Below are positions 42,427 to 49,846 of a DNA stretch of 64,000 nt, piece after piece. The stretch covers positions 1,550,001 through 1,614,000 of the forward strand of contig NZ_OY726395.1 of assembly GCF_963378085.1 (NCBI RefSeq), in the 5' to 3' direction. This DNA is from Mycolicibacterium sp. MU0050 (GTDB lineage Bacteria > Actinomycetota > Actinomycetes > Mycobacteriales > Mycobacteriaceae). Under the pieces are notes generated by a model. The model worked only from the letters and a program-made list of their open reading frames with translations, did not search any database and had not been told where the DNA came from. A program made the position numbers and the translations under genes. The first letter of the stretch is position 1, and every line of letters begins with the position of its first letter.

Positions 42427-43767
42427 ATGACTGATCTCGAGGCCCGCGTCCGCGAAGTGCTGCCGTCGGTGCGTGCCGATCTCGACGACCTGGTGCGCAT
42501 TCAGTCGGTGTGGGCCGACCCGGCCCGGCGCGACGAGGTGCACCGCAGCGCCCGCGCCGTCGCGGAGTTGTTCACCGGTGTCGGCTTCCCCGACGTGCGG
42601 ATCGTCAGCGAGGACGGGGCGCCGGCGGTGATCGCCCGGCTGCCCGCGCCGCCGGGCGCGCCGACGGTGCTGCTCTACGCGCATCACGACGTGCAGCCCG
42701 AAGGCGATGCCCGGCAGTGGCATTCGCCGCCGTTCGAGCCGACCGAGCGCAACGGCCGGCTCTACGGCCGGGGCACCGCCGACGACAAGGCCGGGATCGC
42801 CACGCATCTGGCGGCCATGCGGGCGTTCACCGCGGACGGTGGCCGCCCGCCGGTCGGGATCACGGTGTTCGTTGAGGGGGAGGAGGAGTCCGGTTCGCCC
42901 TCGCTGGGACGGCTGTTGGCCGCGCACCGCGACGCCCTGGCCGCCGACGTCATCGTCATCGCCGACTCCGACAACTGGAGCACCGAGATCCCCGCGCTGA
43001 CGGTGTCGCTGCGCGGGCTTGCCGATTGTGTGGTCGAGGTGGCCACGCTCGATCACGGCCTGCATTCGGGTCTGTGGGGCGGGGTGGTGCCGGATGCGAT
43101 CTCGGTGCTGGTGCGGTTGCTGGCGAGCCTGCACGACGACGACGGCAACGTGGCGGTAGCCGGTCTGCACGAGGGCACCGCGGCCGACGTGGACCGCGGG
43201 CCGGATTGGGTGCGCGCCGAGACCGGCCTGCTCGACGGGGTCTCCGAGATCGGCTCCGGCTCTGTGGTGCAACGCCTTTGGGCCAAGCCCGCCATAACCG
43301 TCATCGGCATCGACACCACGCCGATCGCCAAGGCCTCCAACACCCTGATCCCGTCTGCGCGGGCGAAGATCTCACTGCGGGTGGCGCCCGGGGGTGACGC
43401 CGCCGCGCACCTGGACGCGCTGCGTCGACACCTCGAGACGCATGCTCCGTGGGGCGCGAAGGTCACCGTGACCCCCGGCGACGTGGGGCAGCCGTACGCC
43501 ATCGACGCCAGCGGGCCGGTGTACGACGCCGCCCGCCGCGCGTTCGGGCGGGCGTGGGGGACCGCGCCGGTCGACATGGGGATGGGCGGATCGATCCCGT
43601 TCATCGCCGAATTCGCCGACGCGTTTCCCGAGGCGACCATTCTGGTCACCGGGGTCGAGGATCCGGGCACCCAGGCGCACAGCATCAACGAGAGCCTGGA
43701 CCTGTCCGTGCTGGAGAAGGCGGCGGTCGCCGAGACGCTGTTCCTGGCCGCGCTGGCGCCCGGGTAG
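42427..43767 (+). CDS. M20 family dipeptidase (Rv2522c-like)
   Basis: 446-residue zinc-dependent M20 peptidase. Metal-binding and catalytic motifs are YAHHDVQPEG (near residue 83), GRGTADDKAG (near 116), and EGEEESGSPS with the catalytic Glu, then VEVATLDHGLHSGLWGG in the dimerisation region. Members hydrolyse dipeptides or related amides in the cytoplasm. M. tuberculosis has the homologue Rv2522c beside acpS, so this is conserved synteny. The stop lies 15 bases before the target duplication of the IS element. Confidence 0.9.
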   Translation: MTDLEARVREVLPSVRADLDDLVRIQSVWADPARRDEVHRSARAVAELFTGVGFPDVRIVSEDGAPAVIARLPAPPGAPTVLLYAHHDVQPEGDARQWHSPPFEPTERNGRLYGRGTADDKAGIATHLAAMRAFTADGGRPPVGITVFVEGEEESGSPSLGRLLAAHRDALAADVIVIADSDNWSTEIPALTVSLRGLADCVVEVATLDHGLHSGLWGGVVPDAISVLVRLLASLHDDDGNVAVAGLHEGTAADVDRGPDWVRAETGLLDGVSEIGSGSVVQRLWAKPAITVIGIDTTPIAKASNTLIPSARAKISLRVAPGGDAAAHLDALRRHLETHAPWGAKVTVTPGDVGQPYAIDASGPVYDAARRAFGRAWGTAPVDMGMGGSIPFIAEFADAFPEATILVTGVEDPGTQAHSINESLDLSVLEKAAVAETLFLAALAPG

Positions 43768-43788
43768 CCGCGCCGGTGCCCGGCTAGA

Positions 43789-44866
43789 TGTACTGAGTCA
43801 TGAGGTTGGTGTCAGTCGGCTGATCGGTGGGAGGCCGCCGAGTGCACTGTGACGGCGTTCAGTGTTGTAGTACTTGAGCCAGGGGGCAAGGGCTGCGGCG
43901 CGGTGAGCGTTGGACGCGAAGACGCGCTTGTAGGCCCACTCGGTCTGCAGGGTGCGGTTGAGACGCTCTACCTTGCCGTTCTGCCAGGGGCAGTGCGGTT
44001 TGATGAACACCTGGCGCGCACCCAGCTCTGCGCAGACATCGCGCAGGCTGTAGCGGTAGGCCCAGGCGTTATCAGTCATGACCGCCTCGATGGTGGTGAT
44101 TCCGTGGGCGCGGAAGTGCAGTGCCGCTCGCTGCAAGAACCCTGCGCAGGTGGCCCCTTTCTCGTCGGGCAGGATCTCGGAATAGGCCAGGCGGGAATGG
44201 TCATCGACCAGGGAGTGCACGTAATCGAAGCCGTTACCGCTCTTGCGGTCTCGGTTCGGGGCGTGTCCTCGACCGTGAGCCCGCCAGCCGCCGCCGTCGG
44301 GGATGCGGCCCAGTTTCTTGACGTCCATGTGCACCAGTTCGCCGGGGCGGGCTCGCTCGTAGCGAACGGCCGTGGCCTTCGAGGCGCGGATTACCTGACC
44401 GGTCATCGGGTCGCAGTCGCGCAAGTACGGCATCTGACGCCTGTTCAACACGCGCGACACCGTTCGCGCGCATACCCCCAGCTTGGCCGCGATTTCGTCG
44501 GGGCCGCAGCGGTGGCGCCGCCGCCAGGCCACGATCTGGTTCTCCACGCTGCGCGGAGTACGGGTCGGTGTGGTGTGCGGCCGCGAGGACCGGTCGATGA
44601 GGCCGGCTTCGCCCTCGGACTCGAACCGGCTGATCCAGGTGTGGACACACTTGCGCGAGACGCCCATCGCCGTGGCGATATGGGTCTTAGGCCAGCCGGC
44701 CTGATACCGGCGCACCATCAGCAGCCGGCCGTGAAACGTCGTACGGGCATTACGGTGGGACACGAGAACCTCCGGAGAGCAGTGGACCTAGACAAGCCAC
44801 ACCCCACCCGGAGGTTCTCCTCACTTCAAGCCAACACGCCTGCTACCAACGTCCTGTCCCGGTACA
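43789..44866 (-). mobile_element. IS481-family insertion sequence, complete
   Basis: 1078-bp element bounded by imperfect inverted repeats: TGTACTGAGTCATGAGGTTG at the left end (43789 on) and, on the opposite strand from 44866, TGTACCGGGACAGGACGTTG. About 20 of 27 positions match. It is flanked by the direct repeat GCTAGA at 43783-43788 and 44867-44872, a 6-bp target duplication. It carries one intact transposase. The insertion lies in the short convergent gap between the M20 peptidase and bcp, and the right copy of the duplication contains the bcp stop codon, so no gene was broken. Intact ends suggest a recent insertion. Confidence 0.92.
43798..44763 (-). CDS. IS481-family transposase (DDE integrase core)
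   Basis: 321-residue transposase. The N-terminal helix-turn-helix region includes WPKTHIATAMGVSRKCVHTW. The catalytic triad is Asp147 (LVHMDVKK), Asp231 (AVMTDNAWAY) and Glu266 (WQNGKVERLN), with the D-34-E spacing typical of the retroviral-integrase-like IS481 and IS3 groups. The GTG start follows CCGGAGGTTCTC, which can pair with GAGAACCTCCGG about 33 bases further upstream in the transcript, possibly hiding the ribosome site in read-through RNA. The frame is intact. Confidence 0.93.
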   Translation of the reverse strand: MSHRNARTTFHGRLLMVRRYQAGWPKTHIATAMGVSRKCVHTWISRFESEGEAGLIDRSSRPHTTPTRTPRSVENQIVAWRRRHRCGPDEIAAKLGVCARTVSRVLNRRQMPYLRDCDPMTGQVIRASKATAVRYERARPGELVHMDVKKLGRIPDGGGWRAHGRGHAPNRDRKSGNGFDYVHSLVDDHSRLAYSEILPDEKGATCAGFLQRAALHFRAHGITTIEAVMTDNAWAYRYSLRDVCAELGARQVFIKPHCPWQNGKVERLNRTLQTEWAYKRVFASNAHRAAALAPWLKYYNTERRHSALGGLPPISRLTPTS

Positions 44867-44867
44867 G

Positions 44868-45341
44868 CTAGACGGAGATGTCGCGGCGCAGCTTGGCGAC
44901 GTGCCCGGTGGCCTTCACGTTGTACTGGGCCACCTCGATGTTGCCCTTCTCGTCGACGACGAAGGTGGACCGGATGACGCCCTGGACGGTCTTGCCGTAC
45001 ATCTTCTTCTCGCCGAAGGCGCCCCAGGCGGTCAGCACCTCCTTGTCCGGGTCGGACAGCAGCGGGAAGGTCAGCCCCTCGGCGTCGCGGAACTTGGCGA
45101 GCTTCTCGGGCTTGTCCGGCGAGATGCCGATGACATCGAGCCCGGCCTCGTTGAGCTCGGCCAGGCTGTCCCGGAAATCGCAGGCCTGCTTGGTGCAGCC
45201 CGGGGTGGCGGCGGCGGGGTAGAAGTACACGATCACCTTGCGTCCGCGGTAGTCGGCGAGTTTCACCGCCTTGCCGTCGGCGTCGGGGAGCGTGAAGGCC
45301 GGAGCCTGGTCACCTGGTGCGAGACGTGCCGTTGCGGTCAA
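44868..45341 (-). CDS. bcp: Thioredoxin-dependent peroxiredoxin (Bcp/PrxQ)
   Basis: 157-residue peroxiredoxin. The peroxidatic cysteine is Cys49 in [10 protein letters not shown] and the resolving cysteine is Cys54, the atypical two-Cys arrangement of the PrxQ subfamily. It reduces hydroperoxides using thioredoxin. The start is a TTG preceded by AGGAAGGAAC, giving [16 protein letters not shown]. The stop TAG at 44868-44870 lies inside the GCTAGA duplicated by the IS element, which regenerated it intact. It is divergent from the DUF3618 gene. It matches Rv2521 of M. tuberculosis in sequence and place. Confidence 0.95.
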   Translation of the reverse strand: MTATARLAPGDQAPAFTLPDADGKAVKLADYRGRKVIVYFYPAAATPGCTKQACDFRDSLAELNEAGLDVIGISPDKPEKLAKFRDAEGLTFPLLSDPDKEVLTAWGAFGEKKMYGKTVQGVIRSTFVVDEKGNIEVAQYNVKATGHVAKLRRDISV

Positions 45342-45444
45342 CTTTGTTCCTTCCTGTCCACCGGTGGTGGATAACGGAGCCAGCTGATCTAGGGTAATTC
45401 GGCAGGTACCTCAACAGTCGGACTGCTGGACATGGAGGAAGAGC

Positions 45445-45672
45445 GTGGCGGATCGGGATCCCGAAGAGATCATGAAGGAGATCGATCAGGCTCGCGATCA
45501 GTTGGCCGCGACGGTGGACTCGCTGGCCGCGCGCGCGAACCCGCAGCGCATCGCCGAGGACGCCAAGGCTCGTGCGCTGGCCTTTGTGCAGAAACCTGCC
45601 GTCGCGATCTCGTTGGCCGGACTCGGCGTGCTGACCGCGGCTTTGTTCATCCACCGGCTCCGCAACCGCTGA
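45445..45672 (+). CDS. DUF3618 small membrane protein (Rv2520c-like)
   Basis: 75-residue protein. The N-terminal half (DPEEIMKEIDQARDQLAATV) is the DUF3618 heptad-like helix, and a single membrane helix lies near residues 52-70 (AVAISLAGLGVLTAALFI) followed by a short basic tail. The GTG start has GGAGGAAG upstream. Function is unknown; M. tuberculosis Rv2520c is the syntenic homologue, next to bcp as here. Confidence 0.85.
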   Translation: MADRDPEEIMKEIDQARDQLAATVDSLAARANPQRIAEDAKARALAFVQKPAVAISLAGLGVLTAALFIHRLRNR

Positions 45673-46248
45673 GCCGGGCGCGACTCACCGCCGGAGAAAC
45701 CAGCTGAACGGCCACCGCGCCGCCGGCGGGTTGGCCCGCATCCCCAATCGATTGCAGCCGATGACCATCATCGGCCCCGTTGCTGACTGTTCGGCAGCTA
45801 GCGCGGAGACGGCGACTGTGCTGGGCAGACGTGTCTGCGACGACGGCTCTACCGTTGTCATAGCTAACGACCTCATTCCCAGTCTGTGTGCTGCGGGGTA
45901 AACCTGCAAAGCGGTTCAGCTAACCCGATGTTACCAGTAACGAACCGGGTTTGTGCAGTATAGGAGGCTTTATCCGATACTTTGGCAAAGGTATCCGGTA
46001 CCGCCGGTTCCATTCTGGCAAATAGTCAGCTCCGAAAATTTTCGCGCGCCCAGCAATAACTGCGCGCCCGGCGGCCGGCCGGAGCGGCCGAGTCGCCCCT
46101 GCAACCGGTTTCCCCGTTGCTGCATCCGTTGCCGGACGGCTCCGGCGCCACGCCGAACTTGCCAATTGGCTGCCCAAGCGCTGGGAAGTCGATAGCGTCG
46201 GGAACAGCTACCAACGAATGTGCTCGAGCTCAGGCAACGAGAGGCAAC
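45673..46248 (+). other. Intergenic region upstream of ABC importer, with palindromes
   Basis: 576 bp without a supported gene. GTTACCAGTAAC at 45930-45941 lies inside a larger inverted repeat whose outer arms are AACCCG (45922-45927) and CGGGTT (45946-45951). GATACTTTGGCAAAGGTATC at 45976-45995 is a nearly perfect 20-bp palindrome. These could be a terminator and an operator, respectively, for the downstream importer operon. A 74-codon minus-strand frame (45685-45909) has no clear ribosome site or recognisable family. Confidence 0.4.
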
Positions 46249-47151
46249 GTGAAGTCGCAACGTGCGCGCCGCTGTCGCGCGAGGTTCCGGTGGGTTCTTG
46301 CCGGGGCGGTCACCATCGGTCTGACGGTCGGCGGGTGCACCTTCACCGAGCCGGGGACCGGGAAATCGCTGGGTGGCACCAACACCCTGGAACGCGTCAA
46401 AGAAGACCGGAGCATCAACGTCGGCTTTGCCAACGAACGTCCATACGCCTACCGGGATCACGGTGATCTGGTGGGCCAGGCCCCGGCGGTGCAGGGCTAC
46501 ATCTTCGACCAGATCGGCGGAATCGCGCTCAATCCCACGATGTTCGAGTTCGGCTCGCTGATCCAGGCGCTCAACTCCGAGCGGGTCGACGTGGTGACGG
46601 CCGGCATGTTCATCACCCCGGATCGCTGCAAGCAGGCCTCGTTCAGCAACCCGGTATACGTCGCGACGACGTCGTTGTTGGTGCCGGCGGCGAACCCGAA
46701 GGGGCTCACCGACTATCAGTCGGTGATCGACACCGGTGCCCGGCTGGCGGTGATGAACGGCGCGGCCGAGGTCGGCCAGGCCACCGGGTCGGGGGTGCCG
46801 GACCGGCAGTTGCAGCTCGTCGCCGATCAGCAGGCGGGCCTGGATGCGGTGAAGTCCGGCCGCGCCGACGCCTTTGCGCTGACCAGCATCTCGTTGCGCG
46901 CGCTGGCCGCGGGGGACGGCGGCCTTGCGGTCGGGCAGGCGTTCGTGCCGGTCATCGACGGCAAGGAACAGGTCAACGCCGGTGCGGCGGTCTTTCGTCA
47001 GCGTGACGTCGCGCTGCGCGAGGCGTTCAATGCGCAACTGGCCGAACTGATCAGGAGTGACAAGTGGCTCGAACTCGTCGAACCGTACGGGTTCACCGAG
47101 GCCGAACGTCCGGACCCCGAACTGACCGCCGAGCAGTTGTGCCGAGGCTGA
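46249..47151 (+). CDS. Solute-binding lipoprotein of polar amino acid/ectoine-type ABC importer
   Basis: 300-residue family 3 solute-binding protein. A basic N-terminus and hydrophobic stretch end at the lipobox LTVGGC with Cys30 as the lipidated residue. The binding domain includes INVGFANERPYAYRD near residue 55 and DVVTAGMFITPDRCKQASFS, closely resembling EhuB-type ectoine binders. The GTG start follows GAGAGG. Two permeases and an ATPase follow in an operon. It would capture ectoine, hydroxyectoine or a polar amino acid outside the membrane; the ligand is not proven. Confidence 0.87.
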   Translation: MKSQRARRCRARFRWVLAGAVTIGLTVGGCTFTEPGTGKSLGGTNTLERVKEDRSINVGFANERPYAYRDHGDLVGQAPAVQGYIFDQIGGIALNPTMFEFGSLIQALNSERVDVVTAGMFITPDRCKQASFSNPVYVATTSLLVPAANPKGLTDYQSVIDTGARLAVMNGAAEVGQATGSGVPDRQLQLVADQQAGLDAVKSGRADAFALTSISLRALAAGDGGLAVGQAFVPVIDGKEQVNAGAAVFRQRDVALREAFNAQLAELIRSDKWLELVEPYGFTEAERPDPELTAEQLCRG

Positions 47152-47155
47152 CGCC

Positions 47156-47854
47156 ATGACCGAGCAGTTCGTCCAGACCGCGCCGTTCTTCCTCACCGGC
47201 ATCGGCACGACCCTGCTCTACACGGTGCTGGGCGCCGTTGCGGCGCTGGTGCTTTCGTTCGTCTTCGGCCTGATGTCACTGTCCCGATCGGTCGCGGTCC
47301 GCGGCTTCTCCCGGGTGGTCGTCGAGTTCTTCCGCGGCACCTCGCTGGTGATTCAGCTGCTGTGGATCTTCTTCGTGCTCCCGCAGCTGGGCATCCGCTT
47401 CGAACCGATCGCCGCGGCCACCATTGCCTTCGGGCTCAACTTCGGGGCCTACGGCGCCGAGATCGTGCGCGGCGCGGTCACGGCGGTCCCCAAGGCGCAG
47501 TGGGAGGCGACGGTGGCACTGGGCCTCGGCCGTATGCGCCGGATGCGTCGCGTCATCCTGCCGCAGGCGCTGCCGGAGATGATCCCGCCGTTCGGCAACC
47601 TGTGGATCCAGATCCTGAAGAGCTCGTCGTTGCTGTATCTGATCGGCATCACCGAACTCACCTATGAGGTCAAGCAGCTGCAGTTCGACATCGGCAGCCT
47701 GGCGGCGTTCAGCATCGCGTTGGTGGTCTACTTCCTGATCGCCCAGCTGCTGGTGCTGGTCGTCCGGTGGGTCGAGAAGCGCGCCGCCGCCCGGGTGGGC
47801 CGCGGCGGCAAGGCGGTCGTGATCGAGCAACCGCAGGCGGTGAGTGCGTCGTGA
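47156..47854 (+). CDS. Amino-acid/ectoine-type ABC permease (EhuC-like)
   Basis: 232-residue inner-membrane permease with about five helices. It carries the HisM/GlnP family patterns EFFRGTSLVIQLLWIFFVLP and AEIVRGAVTAVPKAQWEA, the second being the EAA-type loop that contacts the ATPase. The ATG follows GAGG four bases after the binding-protein stop. It probably forms a heterodimer with the next permease, whose start overlaps its stop by four bases. Confidence 0.9.
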   Translation: MTEQFVQTAPFFLTGIGTTLLYTVLGAVAALVLSFVFGLMSLSRSVAVRGFSRVVVEFFRGTSLVIQLLWIFFVLPQLGIRFEPIAAATIAFGLNFGAYGAEIVRGAVTAVPKAQWEATVALGLGRMRRMRRVILPQALPEMIPPFGNLWIQILKSSSLLYLIGITELTYEVKQLQFDIGSLAAFSIALVVYFLIAQLLVLVVRWVEKRAAARVGRGGKAVVIEQPQAVSAS

Positions 47855-48522
47855 ACGAGACCGAGCGGCGGCTGTGGAACTGGGACTACACCTGGGAGGT
47901 CCTGCCCGAGCTGGCCAAGGCCTTCCTGAAGTTGACGCTGGGCATCACCGCGGCCGCCGCGGTGGTCGCGATCCTGCTGGGCCTCGTCTTCGCGCTCGGC
48001 CGGCGTGCCGGCGCGCCGTGGATCTCGTGGCCGACCTACTGGGTGGTCGAGTTCATCCGCAGCACCCCCATCCCGATCCAGCTGTTCTTCGTGTATTTCG
48101 GCCTTCCGGTCGTCGGCGTGCAACTCAGTGCGCTGGTCACCGGCATCGCGGTCCTCGGTGTGCATTACGCCGCCTACATGTCCGAGGTGTACCGCGCCGG
48201 CATCGAAGCCATTCCGAAGGGGCAGTGGGAGGCGTGCACGGCGTTATCGCTGTCGCCGCAACGGACTTGGATCGGCGTCATCCTGCCCCAGGTGATCCGG
48301 CGGATCATCCCCTCGACGGGTAACCAGATCATCGCGCTGTTCAAGGAGACGCCGTTCCTCATCGTCATCGGCGTTGCGGAGATGGTCACGGTGGCCAACC
48401 AATTCGGCGGTCAGAACTACCGCTACATCGAGCCGATCACCGTCGCGGGCCTGATCTTCCTGCTGGCCAGCTACCCCACGTCGGTCCTCATGAGAAGACT
48501 GGAGACGCGCCTTGCCCGCTGA
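47851..48522 (+). CDS. Amino-acid/ectoine-type ABC permease (EhuD-like)
   Basis: 223-residue permease starting at a GTG within the upstream stop (GTGA). It contains EFIRSTPIPIQLFFVYFGLP and the EAA loop SEVYRAGIEAIPKGQWEACT, typical of the polar amino acid uptake family. Paired with the preceding permease it forms the membrane channel of the importer. The ATPase gene overlaps its 3' end by 11 bases, showing tight translational coupling. Confidence 0.9.
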   Translation: MNETERRLWNWDYTWEVLPELAKAFLKLTLGITAAAAVVAILLGLVFALGRRAGAPWISWPTYWVVEFIRSTPIPIQLFFVYFGLPVVGVQLSALVTGIAVLGVHYAAYMSEVYRAGIEAIPKGQWEACTALSLSPQRTWIGVILPQVIRRIIPSTGNQIIALFKETPFLIVIGVAEMVTVANQFGGQNYRYIEPITVAGLIFLLASYPTSVLMRRLETRLAR

Positions 48523-49312
48523 AGAATCCACCGCGACCACCGAGCCGATGATCCGGTTCGACAACGTGGTCAAGCGTTTCGGACCCAAGACCGTCCTGGA
48601 CGGCATGAACTTCTCCATCGCTCCCGGGGAACGGGTCACGCTGATCGGACCGTCCGGCTCCGGTAAGACCACGATTCTGCGGCTGCTGATGACCCTCGAA
48701 CGGGTCAGCGACGGCGTCATCTGGGTCGACGGGGAACCGCTGACCCATGAGCGCAAGGGCGACCGCCTCGAGCCCGCCTCGGAGAAGTATCTGCGCAAGG
48801 CGCGGCAGCGGATCGGGATGGTCTTCCAGCAGTTCAATCTGTTCCCCAACATGACGGTGATCGAAAACGTCATGGAGGCACCGGTTTCGGTGCTGGGCCT
48901 GAGCAAGGACGAGGCGCGTGCCCGCGGCACCGAGCTCCTCGACAAGGTCGGCATGGTCGACTTCGTCGAGTCGCACCCGACCCGGCTCTCCGGCGGGCAG
49001 CAACAGCGCGTGGCCATCGCGCGGGCCCTGGCGATGGAACCGGACATCCTGCTGCTCGACGAGGTGACCTCGGCGCTGGACCCCGAACTGGTGGTCGACG
49101 TGTTGGGGGTGCTGCGGGAGATCGCCGAGACCACCGACATCACCATGCTGATCGTGACGCACGAGATGCACTTCGCCCGTGACGTCTCGCACCGGGTGAT
49201 GATGTTCGACCAGGGCGTCATCATCGAGGACGGGCCGCCGTCGAAGATCTTCAACGACCCGGACAACGACCGCACCCGCACCTTCCTCAAGGCGGTCCTC
49301 GAGGAGCGCTGA
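48512..49312 (+). CDS. ABC importer ATP-binding protein (EhuA-like)
   Basis: 266-residue nucleotide-binding subunit with complete motifs: Walker A GPSGSGKTT near residue 46, Q-loop VFQQFNLFPNMTV, signature LSGGQQQRVAIARAL, Walker B ILLLDEVTSALDPE and H-loop IVTHEMHFARD. It powers the importer encoded just upstream. A TTG overlapping the permease gene is used as start; an ATG at 48548 giving MIRFDNVV is an alternative. It is the last gene of the transporter operon; a MarR regulator follows after about 50 bases. Confidence 0.92.
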   Translation: MPAEESTATTEPMIRFDNVVKRFGPKTVLDGMNFSIAPGERVTLIGPSGSGKTTILRLLMTLERVSDGVIWVDGEPLTHERKGDRLEPASEKYLRKARQRIGMVFQQFNLFPNMTVIENVMEAPVSVLGLSKDEARARGTELLDKVGMVDFVESHPTRLSGGQQQRVAIARALAMEPDILLLDEVTSALDPELVVDVLGVLREIAETTDITMLIVTHEMHFARDVSHRVMMFDQGVIIEDGPPSKIFNDPDNDRTRTFLKAVLEER

Positions 49313-49363
49313 GCGCGGCCCGCCCCTGCGACGGGCGGTGAGGGCTTGGGCCGAGAAACATAT

Positions 49364-49846
49364 ATGTGCTATGCATATTTGGTGTTCCCGTCGCGCTATG
49401 ACCATCTCGACGAACTGCTGACGCGCATCTTCACCGCCCGGCAGCGTCCCGAATGGCGCCGCCGCGTCCTCGACAGCACCGACTCGGTGCGGGCGGCCTC
49501 CACGGTCCGCGTGCTGCGGGCCGTCGAGCGGCGGGCGCTGGGCGGCGCCGCCGCCTCCATCAGCGACGTGGCCGACGATCTGGCCGTCGAGCACTCCACC
49601 GCGAGCCGCACCGTGTCGTCGGTGGTGGCCGCCGGCCTGCTGACGAAGACCCCCGCCGCCGACGACCAGCGCCGCTCCCTGCTGGTGCTCACCGACGTCG
49701 GGCGCAAGACGCTCGCGCAGGTGACCGCGCGCCGCCGGGACATGGTCACGGCCGTGGTCGCCGACTGGCCCGACGGCGAGGTCGACACCCTGGTGACGCT
49801 GCTGGACCGACTGGCCGACGATTTCGAACGAGGTGTTGACCCTTGA
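49364..49846 (+). CDS. MarR family transcriptional regulator
   Basis: 160-residue winged-helix protein. The DNA-recognition region is SISDVADDLAVEHSTASRTV and the wing contains TKTPAADDQRRSLLVLT, the typical DxRR element. The start is uncertain: the ATG used lies inside an AT-rich imperfect palindrome (ATATG and CATAT around 49362-49378), unusual in this GC-rich DNA. There is no Shine-Dalgarno, so the mRNA may be leaderless and autoregulated there. TTG and GTG starts a few codons downstream are possible. The stop overlaps the MFS gene start, so it probably controls that exporter. Confidence 0.82.
   Translation: MCYAYLVFPSRYDHLDELLTRIFTARQRPEWRRRVLDSTDSVRAASTVRVLRAVERRALGGAAASISDVADDLAVEHSTASRTVSSVVAAGLLTKTPAADDQRRSLLVLTDVGRKTLAQVTARRRDMVTAVVADWPDGEVDTLVTLLDRLADDFERGVDP

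Noticed and set aside
45685..45909. A 74-codon minus-strand frame between the DUF3618 gene and the importer
   Set aside because: No clear ribosome site, no recognisable family and no transmembrane or repeat pattern; kept only as a note in the intergenic entry.
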